Assembly: GCA_963575745.1 (NCBI GenBank)
Contig: CAUYUJ010012714.1
Location: forward strand, 245,758-309,757
DNA length: 64,000 bases
DNA from: Prorocentrum cordatum
Lineage: Eukaryota; Sar; Dinophyceae; Prorocentrales; Prorocentraceae
Direction of reading: 5' to 3'
Part shown: piece by piece, positions 41,833 to 50,378 of the stretch
Position numbering within the stretch: position 1 is the first letter of the stretch
Layout: every line of letters starts with the position of its first letter
Translations under genes and position numbers: made by a program
Notes under the pieces: generated by a model
The model's database searches: none
Told to the model about the DNA's origin: nothing
The model's input: the letters and a program-made list of their open reading frames with translations, nothing else

Positions 41833-44800
41833 TTATACCGCAGCTGCCACCCTTGCGCGGTAATCATCAGGCACTCCAGTAGCAGTGTTTTGGCCAGCTA
41901 AAGGTCGGTGGTGTGCTGGAGTACCAGGCAGGTTTCCCTGCAGACTCGTTGGCGCGCCTGGTGGCATCATGCTCAAAAGAGCTGTGCCATGCTCAGCTCT
42001 GGCCGCGGCAATCCGCTCCATGAGAGTGCCATTCGTGGCAGATCGACCAGGAGTCCCAAACGGAGACTGTGCTGGCGGTGTCGCCACTGGGGTCATGCCC
42101 CTCGGTGTGTGCATGCTATGCGAGGGGCTCCCTGGCATCTGCTCGAATCGAGCAGGCTCTCCGAAGATGCGGCCGAACGTTTGCGGGTCTCCCTGCGGTT
42201 TGGGCATGTCGTTCCTGAGTCCATTAACGGGCAGGTTTCCCTGCGCGGCCTGGCGGTTGCGTGTCACCATGGCGGACATAGCTCCCTGACCTGCGGCCCA
42301 GGGATCTTGCTGGTACAGTCTGTCCGCTAGCTGTTCCACCTGCTCAGGATTTAGAGCAGCCGCGATCTGATCCAGATCCGAGGTGCTGAGGACTTGCCAA
42401 GATATGGCACTAGGCCCTTGGCTTGGAGCACGGCTTGGAGCCGCGCTCCCCGCCTCACTCTCGTTGATCATGAGGATCTGGTGGATTTCGGGCTGGTTTC
42501 CCAGCATTGTTGGGCTGTAATGTTCCCCCACTTCTCTTTGACCATAAACCGTATGAGGCTCATTATCATCGCGGCCAAGAGACCATCTGTGCATAATACT
42601 CGCACTGCCCACCGTTTTCCACCTGCTCGGTGCCGTCATTATGGCAGTGGAACAGCGTGCACGGCGACAACCCAAATAATCTGGGTTCCGCCATTGCTTT
42701 CCTGTGTAGAGTTCCTCCACGTATATAATATAATACGGCTCAATAATGCCGTCTTTTCCTTCCGATAAGAGGGCCCCATTGTCGGACCAGCAAAATTCGA
42801 TCCCGTCCTTCATGGCTTGGTGCCAGTCCACAAAAATGACGATCTCGGAGTCGGGGTCCCATCCGCTCTGCACGTCACGACGACGAAGCGTCGGGACAAA
42901 GTGGATGTGTGATCGGCCAGTCCCTTTCTTCTTGGTGTTGTGTTCTTTGCGGCAGGAAAGGCCATGCCACATGATGCCCTCGAACGCTGCCCACCGTGTG
43001 CCGTGCATGGCAACCTCGGGGTAAGGGGCCGGTCTCCCGGCAGGATTGTCGTGTAGTACAATGTACTTGTACAACGACCAAGGAGCCTTGAGCGTCCACC
43101 AATGCCCTGGCGAGGCACGGATGAACAAATCGGCCGTGCCAGAATCTCGCATCAGGACCTTGAACTGCAGACGCTGCTTCTCCTCACCGTCATCTTCGCG
43201 GACATGGACGATCGCCATCATGATGGCAGCCATTTGGTCGACCGTTCTTTTGTAGAAGGTCTCGGAGGTGATCTTGGCATCATCCATCCTCGGGTTGTAC
43301 CCGTCCTGTCTCGTACGTCCGTCGTGCCAATGAAACTCGTGTACGAGCTCATGGAGATTGATCCATCCATCATGATCGTCGAACGTCTTCAGGCTCCACG
43401 CTGGATTGGGTGGTCTGTCAGGCGTGTGCCTACAGATCTTGCTGAGGCACTTACTGAGCTGCTTAAGCTTGTGGTTACTACTCGGAATCATGTTTTTCGG
43501 TCTGCAACTCTCCATGAATGCCTCATCCACCGAGCGTATCGGTGGAAGATTCCGTAGAGCACGTCGATCATTGATCAACGCCTGACTCCCACTCGTAAAG
43601 GAGGTGTCGCCTGGGTGGCGCAGCTTGTCCTCTGGCGGGTTCCCCCGCAAAGGAGCCTCTGTCGCTGCTGAGGCTGCGGCTCCTGAGGATGAGGATGCTG
43701 CGGCTGCAGCGCCTGGCGGGTTTCCCCGCAGTGTCTCTCGGCTGGCACTGCCTTTAATACTAGGCACCCAGGTACCCCGAGGCAGTGCGCCTTCCTCGGG
43801 CGCCTTGGAGCGTGCCGCCACTGGCGAGGCCGGCGTAAGGGTAAACCCTGTACGCTCGAATGCCTTGGCCTTGCCGGCGATGGAGCCACTGCGGCTCGGC
43901 CGTCGCCTGCGGATCTCCAGGGAGTCCTGAGGCTGTTGCCTGGGGTCGGGTCTCTGCGCAGGCGTTGCTCGAGTCGGTGACTTCGGCGCTTCGGAAAGGG
44001 GCCTCCCCATCTGCGCATCGAGCCCGAGCTCCTCTGAGCGGGTAGACACTCTCTGTCTTTCCCCCGAAGGCGTCCTAGGTAGACGGGTTTCGCTTTTGGC
44101 CTTCGGTTTGAGGGGGGGCTTCTTTGCTCCCCCTTGTGACTCCAGCAGCATTCGCCGAGTTGCCTCGCGGGCGCGTTCGTCTGCCACTCGCTTGCGCTCC
44201 GTTTCTGCTGCGGCTCGCTGAGCCTCATGTTCATCGTCACCCGTCATCTCGCACTGTTGGGCCTGACTGGGGACGCCGGGCGGGTTTCCCCGCATTCCAG
44301 GAAGGCGATTGAGCGCATCTTTCTCTTCCTGGGTCATAGGCACAAGTCCCCGCGGAGGTTGGACCTCCCAGGCCGTAGAGCTCCTGTGAGCCGTGGTTCC
44401 GAGACGACGATTGACCTCGTCGATCTCTTCTTGGGTCATAGGAACCAATGGTGGATGACCCTCTTTTGCAGGAGTGCGGCCTCTGTTCGGGCGTAAAGCG
44501 TCATTCAGGCCTACGGGGCAACCAGGCCTGTGTTCCTGGAAGTCCTGTGAGCAAGGACCGCAGATCGCGTTTGGCCTGTAGCGGCGGCGCTCCTCAATGA
44601 TGGCTCTCAGCTGTCTCCGCACTACTTCTTTATCGGCACGTCGAATGTTCGTCGCGAGCTGATATCCACCCCGTATGGACCTGCCTTGGGCGCCCCTGTA
44701 GGCATGGTTGCCCTGTCTAAAGGCAGAGTGCTCACCCGTTTGACGCCTAGGGTCGTTGTAGGCGAGCAGCTGACCCCCTCGTCGAGAGGCGTGCTCTGAT

Positions 44801-46455
44801 GGGGCTGCTTGCCTCCATTCACGTGGGAGCCGTGCTTGGGGGGGAGGGTCGCCCCTAAGGCGTGGATGCGAACGAGACCTCCTGGCCTGTTCGTCAGATG
44901 ACGCTGCCGACGTAGCCTGGGCAGGAGCCAGCGGGGGTTCCTGCGGGCCCGCAGGCAGCGCATCTTGGGCAGGCAGGCCTCCCTGCTGACTGGAGTCTGG
45001 CACAATTGGCTCTTGTGCGGGTGGTGGTGCGTCAGGACTGTCTGGGTCAAAGTCCACCTCCTCGTCTTCGCCATTGGCTTCCATCATGAGGATGGCGGTC
45101 TCGTCCTCGCACATTTCACATCCATCATCTTCTTCAACTTTTAACATAGGGTTGCCAATGACGATGGTCATTGGCCCAGCCGGGACGGGCAGGTTTCCCT
45201 GCTGTACAGGCGTCTGAGCATCGCTTGGCTGTCCCGGAGTCGGCGGCACGGTAGTCGGCTCAGGCTCGTTACCGAGCACAGCGTGCTCCTCAAGCTGATC
45301 ATAGTCATATGAGGGCTGCCCGAGAACATTTCGCATGGCCGCGCGGTTGGGCTGTAGCCCCACCGCCTGGAGACCCCATCCCGGCGGAGGAAGCGCCTGT
45401 CCACGCATGGTGATAGCCCTTTCAAGGGCTTGGCGCCATCGCCCTCTTGAGTACCATGCATGTCGCTGCACGTCCTCAGGGTGCGCGCTGTCGATGAGAG
45501 TGAGGGCCGCCAACAATAACTCAGAGTCGTCACAGGCATCGGTGTCTTGTAGCATCATTTGGCCACTCTCGACACTCTCTTGACTCTCGGGATATGCTAC
45601 GACCAGTACAGCGTGCATCTGCATGAGAGTCTGCAGTATCGTGTACGGTCCGTACTCGCCTGGCGCGAGCGCGCCAGGTGGTACGCGAGGATTTTCTGGC
45701 GCGCCCGCGGTGAATGCTTGAGCCTCTAATACCATCAGATCACCGTAATTTGGCGGATGCACTGGAGTGGGCCTGTTTCCAGGCATGAGGTCGGGTCGAC
45801 GTCGAAGGTTGTGGTCAACCTCCGAAGGCGAGGCCTCGACAGTGACTTCCTCGTCGCTGCTCTCGTCGGCCATGATTTTGCCTGGGTTACCGAACATCCA
45901 GTCGAAGGAAGAAAAGGGCTGGTTTCCCAGCGTTCCGCTCTCCACAGGCGTAAGTTCGTTATTTCCGATGACGAACCTGCGGAGGTACTCGAGGTAGTGC
46001 GCGTAGAGCCCATGGCCGCGCGCCTCGACCTCATCCAAACTGTCCACGTTGCTGACCCAAGTGAAAAATATCTGTTCCGCAGCCTCGAAGTCTTGGAGGC
46101 TCAGATATTCAATAGAAGGTTCACTTGAGCCTAAATGGACTTCGGTCGATCGACCCTTTCCATTTCCCTTCGCTGGACAATCCTTTACAAGGTGATCGGC
46201 ACTACCACATTCATGGCACTTCAAGACCTGGCCGTCTCTACCTCGCGGGTTTCCCCGCCTGCCCTTACCTTTGCCGGAGGTTTCCCTACGGCCTTTTCCA
46301 CTGCCTTTTCCCCCGAAAGATATCTCATCAAACTGATCATCTGAAAACCTCTGGAGGAAAGCCGTGACGCCGCGTCCGTTCAACCATCGGCGACCCAGTT
46401 TGCCTTTACCTTTTCCTTTGGAGCTCCTCCGTATCCTCCTCCTAACACGACGCAC
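41833..46455 (-). CDS. Polyprotein segment: CCHC zinc knuckle and Tpt1/KptA-like RNA 2'-phosphotransferase domain
   Basis: 1540 residues. After a Lys/Arg/Gly-rich N-terminus comes CHECGSADHLVKDC (C80, C83, H88, C93), a retroviral-type RNA-binding knuckle. About 900 residues of low-complexity linker follow. At about 994-1247 is a compact domain: LSKCLSKICRH (R1009, H1010), DHDGWINLHELV, IRASPGH (R1113), MHGTRWAAFEGIMWHGL, RSHIHFVP, then IEFCWSDNGALLSEG. This order matches Tpt1/KptA, which moves an RNA 2'-phosphate to NAD+; R, H and R fit its catalytic residues, and a fourth Arg may be in LRRRDVQSG. Hairpins lie mainly in the linkers, one inside this domain (43028). An intact enzyme is plausible but unproven. 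Confidence 0.75.
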   Translation of the reverse strand: MRRVRRRIRRSSKGKGKGKLGRRWLNGRGVTAFLQRFSDDQFDEISFGGKGSGKGRRETSGKGKGRRGNPRGRDGQVLKCHECGSADHLVKDCPAKGNGKGRSTEVHLGSSEPSIEYLSLQDFEAAEQIFFTWVSNVDSLDEVEARGHGLYAHYLEYLRRFVIGNNELTPVESGTLGNQPFSSFDWMFGNPGKIMADESSDEEVTVEASPSEVDHNLRRRPDLMPGNRPTPVHPPNYGDLMVLEAQAFTAGAPENPRVPPGALAPGEYGPYTILQTLMQMHAVLVVAYPESQESVESGQMMLQDTDACDDSELLLAALTLIDSAHPEDVQRHAWYSRGRWRQALERAITMRGQALPPPGWGLQAVGLQPNRAAMRNVLGQPSYDYDQLEEHAVLGNEPEPTTVPPTPGQPSDAQTPVQQGNLPVPAGPMTIVIGNPMLKVEEDDGCEMCEDETAILMMEANGEDEEVDFDPDSPDAPPPAQEPIVPDSSQQGGLPAQDALPAGPQEPPLAPAQATSAASSDEQARRSRSHPRLRGDPPPQARLPREWRQAAPSEHASRRGGQLLAYNDPRRQTGEHSAFRQGNHAYRGAQGRSIRGGYQLATNIRRADKEVVRRQLRAIIEERRRYRPNAICGPCSQDFQEHRPGCPVGLNDALRPNRGRTPAKEGHPPLVPMTQEEIDEVNRRLGTTAHRSSTAWEVQPPRGLVPMTQEEKDALNRLPGMRGNPPGVPSQAQQCEMTGDDEHEAQRAAAETERKRVADERAREATRRMLLESQGGAKKPPLKPKAKSETRLPRTPSGERQRVSTRSEELGLDAQMGRPLSEAPKSPTRATPAQRPDPRQQPQDSLEIRRRRPSRSGSIAGKAKAFERTGFTLTPASPVAARSKAPEEGALPRGTWVPSIKGSASRETLRGNPPGAAAAASSSSGAAASAATEAPLRGNPPEDKLRHPGDTSFTSGSQALINDRRALRNLPPIRSVDEAFMESCRPKNMIPSSNHKLKQLSKCLSKICRHTPDRPPNPAWSLKTFDDHDGWINLHELVHEFHWHDGRTRQDGYNPRMDDAKITSETFYKRTVDQMAAIMMAIVHVREDDGEEKQRLQFKVLMRDSGTADLFIRASPGHWWTLKAPWSLYKYIVLHDNPAGRPAPYPEVAMHGTRWAAFEGIMWHGLSCRKEHNTKKKGTGRSHIHFVPTLRRRDVQSGWDPDSEIVIFVDWHQAMKDGIEFCWSDNGALLSEGKDGIIEPYYIIYVEELYTGKQWRNPDYLGCRRARCSTAIMTAPSRWKTVGSASIMHRWSLGRDDNEPHTVYGQREVGEHYSPTMLGNQPEIHQILMINESEAGSAAPSRAPSQGPSAISWQVLSTSDLDQIAAALNPEQVEQLADRLYQQDPWAAGQGAMSAMVTRNRQAAQGNLPVNGLRNDMPKPQGDPQTFGRIFGEPARFEQMPGSPSHSMHTPRGMTPVATPPAQSPFGTPGRSATNGTLMERIAAARAEHGTALLSMMPPGAPTSLQGNLPGTPAHHRPLAGQNTATGVPDDYRARVAAAV
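46124..46145 (-). other. DinoSL-like sequence inside the polyprotein frame
   Basis: The minus strand reads CCGAAGTCCATTT followed by AGGCTCAAG. Against DinoSL this is two substitutions and one inserted base over 21 positions. It lies in coding sequence just after the zinc knuckle. It may be chance or the trace of a trans-spliced transcript. Confidence 0.4.
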
Positions 46456-46459
46456 TGGT

Positions 46460-46986
46460 TTTCGTGTGAACCTCCTCCTCCTACGCTTTGCCTGTTGTAA
46501 TAATCAGAACAGATGCTCGGCACGCTGATTCTCACCTTCCATTTGCATGATATCTGCAGTCTAGTGGTTCGATGCCGTCTGATGATGTCGTGTCAGTGTC
46601 GGTGCCGGAGTCGAAATCGTCGTCACCTAAGTAGGTGGACACACCGTGTTTAGGGGATTCGCTTCACCCCATAGGGAGCGGAGAGGTTGAGGTTCTCTAG
46701 AAGGAGGGCTGGTTGCCCGGCTTGGCTGTGATCGACCCCCTGCTGGTAGGGCAGTGGATTCTCCAGGGTCGTCGGCCCATATGTTTGAGGGCCCGTTGTC
46801 AGGCTGAGCTTCAGTGGTTAAGGTAGTATAGAAATTTCCACTGCCAGCTCCCCTTCCCCTTTCCAAACACTGATCCTATGTTGCCAGGAGACCGTTCTGA
46901 CAAATGGCCGATCGAACGCATCCTCGCACACAGTTCGTCATACTGCTTCAGTGTTCGGGGCATTTGGTGGTTGAGTGGCTGTAAGA
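46460..46986 (-). pseudogene. Gag C-terminal region, broken
   Basis: Just after the Gag stop (46988), the same frame continues PRTLKQYDELCARMRSIGHL and SPGNIGSVFGKGKG, as expected for the Gag end before the knuckle. It then meets another stop and the frame shifts toward the 46455 segment. A hairpin with one mismatch is at 46708. Confidence 0.55.
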
Positions 46987-46987
46987 G

Positions 46988-47893
46988 TTACATGGCTCGC
47001 TGGATGCCAACGCCTAGGGCGCGGAACAGGATAGTCGTGGGCAGTTGGAAGTTGGGAAGGTCAAAACCCACCGACTGTGCCTGAAGACGGGCCATCCCGA
47101 ACCCAGTAAGGGTTATGTCGATTCGTTCTCCGTGAGGCACATGAAAGTCGATGAGCTGAGTGCCTGAAGTGAGCTGGCGCTCATCTTCCAGGCTTTCGAA
47201 CTCCATGCTTAAGAAGAACATAATGCAAGTTACTGGGTCGGTGTGGGCACCATCGATGTCCGCACCATAGTTTATGATGTCAGGTGGTACCCTCATGGCG
47301 AGTGTCCTCGCTAGGCCGCCCAGGCCACGTTGTATGGCGGCTGCTTGGGCTTGTGGCGTCATGCGTCCACTCGTGACGTTCAGCCACGCGTTGACCTCGT
47401 AAACGTACTCGTCAAAGGGTACGTTGCCTTGAGGGTCCCAGTATGGGCCATGTGTTTGCCCATCTGTGCTATTGTCTCCTCGGCGCATGTGTCCGATTGC
47501 CGCCCCCAGCGCAAACCATATGATGGCGAAAATAACCCACCCTAGGCTGTGAAGATATGGGTGGTTATCAGGCGCGTTGCCGCGCTGGGGTAGGGCTGGT
47601 AGCGCCTTGTCAAGTCTACGAGGCGCTTTATCTTGCGGGTCTCCCCGCCTACGCTTCAAGTGCTGCGCTTTGGGCTCGTTGCCGAGCGGTTGGTAGTAGC
47701 GTAGGCATGAGGCGTATATGGTACCAATGTTGTTGTCTAGACGTCGTACCTCTCGTGTTGCTTCTTGCTCTTGTGTTGATCCTCGTAAGTGTAAGTGGAG
47801 TGGTGGCGCAGGGTAGAGGTTGGTCACGAAGATCGTGCCGGGTAGCGTGAGGATAATAAGAGCAAGAGCTGACCACACGAGAGTGCGGCCAGC
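46988..47893 (-). CDS. Copia-like Gag with hydrophobic N-terminal segments
   Basis: The Gag core reads FDEYVYEVNAWLNVT, AAIQRGLGGLARTLAMRVPP, DPVTCIMFFLSMEFESLEDE, RQLTSGTQLIDFHVPHGERI. This is the helical capsid-type pattern of UBN2/copia Gag proteins that package element RNA. Upstream in the same frame are two hydrophobic stretches, TLVWSALALIILTLPGTIF and LGWVIFAIIWFALGAAIGHM, that could be membrane helices. The start is uncertain: ATG at 47488 would exclude both stretches, and the frame stays open upstream through the LTR. It ends with TAA at 46988, after which Gag-like sequence continues in frame. Confidence 0.7.
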   Translation of the reverse strand, partial: AGRTLVWSALALIILTLPGTIFVTNLYPAPPLHLHLRGSTQEQEATREVRRLDNNIGTIYASCLRYYQPLGNEPKAQHLKRRRGDPQDKAPRRLDKALPALPQRGNAPDNHPYLHSLGWVIFAIIWFALGAAIGHMRRGDNSTDGQTHGPYWDPQGNVPFDEYVYEVNAWLNVTSGRMTPQAQAAAIQRGLGGLARTLAMRVPPDIINYGADIDGAHTDPVTCIMFFLSMEFESLEDERQLTSGTQLIDFHVPHGERIDITLTGFGMARLQAQSVGFDLPNFQLPTTILFRALGVGIQRAM

Positions 47894-47904
47894 TCCGCTA
47901 CCAA
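47889..47904 (-). other. Candidate primer-binding site
   Basis: On the minus strand, right after the 5' LTR block, the bases TTGGTAGCGGAGCTGG resemble the complement of the 3' end of initiator methionine tRNA (usual TGGTAnCAGAGC), the primer of most copia elements. Confidence 0.55.
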
Positions 47905-48139
47905 GTCTGAAATAACTCTGGCAGGTCATATAGCATCCAATTCCATGTCGAAGGAATACGATATGGGGAGTGGATGGATCGGATAGGGTAAGATCGATGT
48001 AGTGATCTTTCCAGCACATAGCGAACACTAAGGTAAGTGTCCGGGCAAATAGGGCGCGCGTGCCTTGAGCCAAAGCAGCGGCGCGCAGGCTATACTCCCG
48101 ATCCTCTATAACATCTCCCAAAGAGCTACCCTTAAAGTC
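47905..48139 (-). repeat. 5' LTR (shared block)
   Basis: Same 235 bp as 32060-32294. On the minus strand tgactttaaggg (from 48140) would give the usual TG start, and atttca the CA end with a short offset to the primer site. The LTR contains TTTGGCTCAAG (minus strand), identical to the last 11 bases of DinoSL. Confidence 0.75.
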
Positions 48140-48140
48140 A

Positions 48141-48400
48141 AGAGAACCCCAAGACGGCCCAAGACGGCCCAAAAAGCCCGGTCCCGAGGCGTCCCGAGGA
48201 AGCCCCAAGAGGCCCCCAAGAGGCCCCTCAGAAGCCCCAAGAGGCCCAAAGAGGCGCCCAAGAGGCTCCCAAGAGGCTAACAAGATACCCCCAAATTGCC
48301 CCCAAGAGGTCTCCGATAGCGCTCCGAAGGGACCCCACGAAGCATCCTGAGAACTCTGACCCACAGCCCAGGCATGGTGACGGGATGGGGCACAGGCCAT
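48141..48400. repeat. GGCC-rich dispersed repeat resuming after the copia-like element
   Basis: ccaagacggcccaag and aagaggcccccaagaggcc words with about 15-bp rhythm, the same family as left of the element (31540-32059). Confidence 0.75.
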
Positions 48401-50110
48401 TCAAACACACATCATAATACAATGAACATGGCAACGCAACCAGCATACCATAACATACATGACGCACTACTGCTACCACTCCTGCTACGATCATTGCATA
48501 ACACCATCGGCTATAACATACTTGTTTAGGCGTGTCATACCGGGATCACATCATGCCATGCAGGCGTGTAGCATAATGAACGTAGTCTAGCGTAATAGGC
48601 ATGGCAGAACAGAGCAGACCATACGATTGCACCATGCCGTACACAGTCATTACACGGCAGAGCTCGTTAGAACAATATCAACTTTAACAGAGTCAACCAC
48701 CACTGAAAATGGTCATCATACCGTACTCGACCGGGTCTGGATACAATCAACCGCGACGTGCGCTTCGATGTAGGGCTGACCACAGAAACAGACAGGCGCA
48801 GCAACGACTGATACGACGACATATATGACGTGACACGCCACGGCCTCACGCTGGTCCTAGAGAATACAGCATAACATAATAAAGTAGACCATGCTAGAAC
48901 ATGGTCGAATATACCATACTTTGGCTTTGTTACATACAGCAGCGACCGATTCATCGCCCCCTGTCAAATGCAGCAGCCACGCCGACGTAATGCTGGCCAC
49001 AGGACTCAAGTAGTGGCAATAACGATCGGTTAGAGGAGATGTCAAACGTGACAGGCGCCACGGCGTGACGCCGACAATTCGAGACCAAACCAGAACATCC
49101 CATACGTGCATAGAACAGAACATAACATAACATACCATAACATTACAGTGTATCATACAACAGAGACCGAGCACTGCCGTCGAGTCATACGCGACATGCG
49201 CGACGAGCCCATGCTGGCAACAGAAACAAGCAAATAACAACACAACGAACGATAAGACTTTATATCATTCGTGACAGGCGTCACGACGTCGCGCTGGCCC
49301 GTCCAGAACATAACATAACATAGCGTGGTGCTACTTGCTACAATGGGGAAGATCCCAAGCGAACGCAATCTAGCACAACCTTTTAAAGCAGCCACCGATC
49401 CACGGCGTCTCATCAAACGAACATTGTAACATAATCGACCGTACCAAAACATACGCAGGCGCGACGTGCGCACCGAGGTCAGGCTGGCCACGGGAACAAA
49501 CAAGCGCAACAACAATCAACGATTGGACAACGCATCTCACGGCGTCAAGCCAACTCGTCGAGAACAAAAAAGAACATCTTACAATACGCTGGAATCGAAC
49601 ATGATTGGATATAACAGAGTTGCTATGGCTGAAAGCAAAATGCAGCAATGACATATTCATTGCGCCGTGACAGACACAACATTCACGCCGACCTAAGGCT
49701 GGCAACATGAGAAACACTTGCGCAGCAACGACCGAATAGACGTCACGCCGCCCGGACGAAGAACATAACATAACAATAACATATGTGCATACGGTAGGTT
49801 CGTGTCGTGCCAACGCTGGCGTTGGTTTCGTACACCGTGCTGGATCGTTCAACCTTGAACGATGGGCCATTTCCAAAACGCTGGATCGTTCAACATCGAC
49901 CGATTCTGGGTCGCCGGCGGCGTTCAATATTGAATGCCAATGGCGGGGTCGCCGCCGGTCGACACGACACGAAATTACCATAGAGCAGGACAGAGCCGAA
50001 CACAACGTGACATAGTAGAACGCAGCAGCGGCGAAGCAACGGCGTCTAATCAAAAGCGACGTGCGCGCCGACCTCAGGCTGGCCACATTGACGGGCAGTA
50101 CCAGACTCGG
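48400..50110. repeat. CATA-rich satellite with a degenerate 200-280 bp higher unit
   Basis: cataacataacat words alternate with a recurring block (cgacgtgcgcgccgaNgtc, aggctggccacaggaacaaa, cgcagcaacgacNga) near 48755, 48980, 49190, 49465, 49695 and 50055, each followed by a ggcgtcacg...gtcgagaac motif. It is an old, diverged tandem array. No gene supported. Confidence 0.7.
49790..49980. repeat. Dispersed repeat, copy 2 (first copy at 4.3 kb)
   Basis: Contains gatcgttcaaccttgaacg, accgattctgggtcgccgg and gcgttcaatattgaatgcc. Same orientation as 4296-4470. Confidence 0.75.
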
Positions 50111-50210
50111 GAACCAACGCCGAAAGTTTCGGTGGGCACCGCTCGAAACACAATCATGTCCGCACCCATTTCGTGCGTCTGGGAGGGGGGAGGAGGGAGG
50201 AGGGGAGAAC

Positions 50211-50368
50211 CTCTGCCTCTTCTCGGTCAGCAGGCCCGAGAAGAGGAGCCGCTCCTGCCGCTCGCACGCGCGCCGCCCGATCGCCGCGAGCAGGGTGAGC
50301 GCGAACAGCGTGATGCTGTTGAGGGCCCTCGCCGCTGGGACGGTGCTGCCGATGATGTAGGCGGGGAC
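50211..50368 (-). CDS. Exon of a membrane protein: transmembrane helix and basic tail
   Basis: Between an acceptor (ccagctcag) and donor (cagag|gttctc) on the minus strand, a 158-nt exon reads VPAYIIGSTVPAARALNSIT, LFALTLLAAIG and RRACERQERLLFSGLLTEKR. A hydrophobic helix is followed by a basic, probably coiled, segment, the usual transition from a membrane bundle into a cytosolic signalling module. Codons end almost always in G/C. It lies downstream of the five-helix exon at 50716-51382 and probably belongs to the same gene, but the exact join was not resolved. Family unknown; a receptor-cyclase-like architecture is only a guess. Confidence 0.6.
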
Positions 50369-50378
50369 CTGAGCTGGC

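Larger units (their letters stand above)
32427..47687 (-). repeat. Family of 14-nt hairpins with GNRA tetraloops, about 30 copies
   Basis: Coding-strand consensus GCNNN-GNRA-N'N'N'GC, usually followed by C. Perfect copies start at 32427, 32603, 34888, 35295, 38217, 38475, 39534, 39623, 40158, 40191, 40725, 40806, 41316, 41726, 41928, 42231, 42492, 43028, 43635, 43716, 44280, 45189, 45264, 45771, 45918, 46245, 47572, 47635 and 47674. Copies with one mismatch or an altered loop are at 32577, 33989, 39091, 42183, 44973 and 46708. Stems vary (GCGGG, GCAGG, GCTCG, GCGAG, GCTGG, GCCTG, GCACG, GCGCG, GCCGG) while pairing is kept. Loops are GAAA, GCAA, GAGA, GGAA or GTAA. In frame most encode x-G-N-x-P. 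Confidence 0.85.
32060..48140 (-). mobile_element. Ty1/copia-like LTR retrotransposon of about 16 kb
   Basis: Direct terminal repeats (32060-32294 and 47905-48139) enclose, on the minus strand, Gag, CCHC knuckle, Tpt1/KptA-like domain, RING-H2, aspartic protease, two unknown segments, integrase, RT and RNase H. Integrase before RT is the copia order. The element is two to three times the usual copia length because of long low-complexity linkers and extra domains. Coding is interrupted by in-frame stops (46988, 41833, 39175, 38500, 36362) and frameshifts (near 37.6, 33.3 and 33.07 kb), so this copy is probably inactive. The repeats differ at 8 of 235 positions with no gaps. Confidence 0.85.

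Noticed and set aside
36362-46990. In-frame stops as deliberate separators between polyprotein modules
   Set aside because: Several stops do fall between domains, but the TGA at 36362 lies inside the integrase zinc domain and Gag-like sequence continues past 46988. Ordinary decay is simpler.
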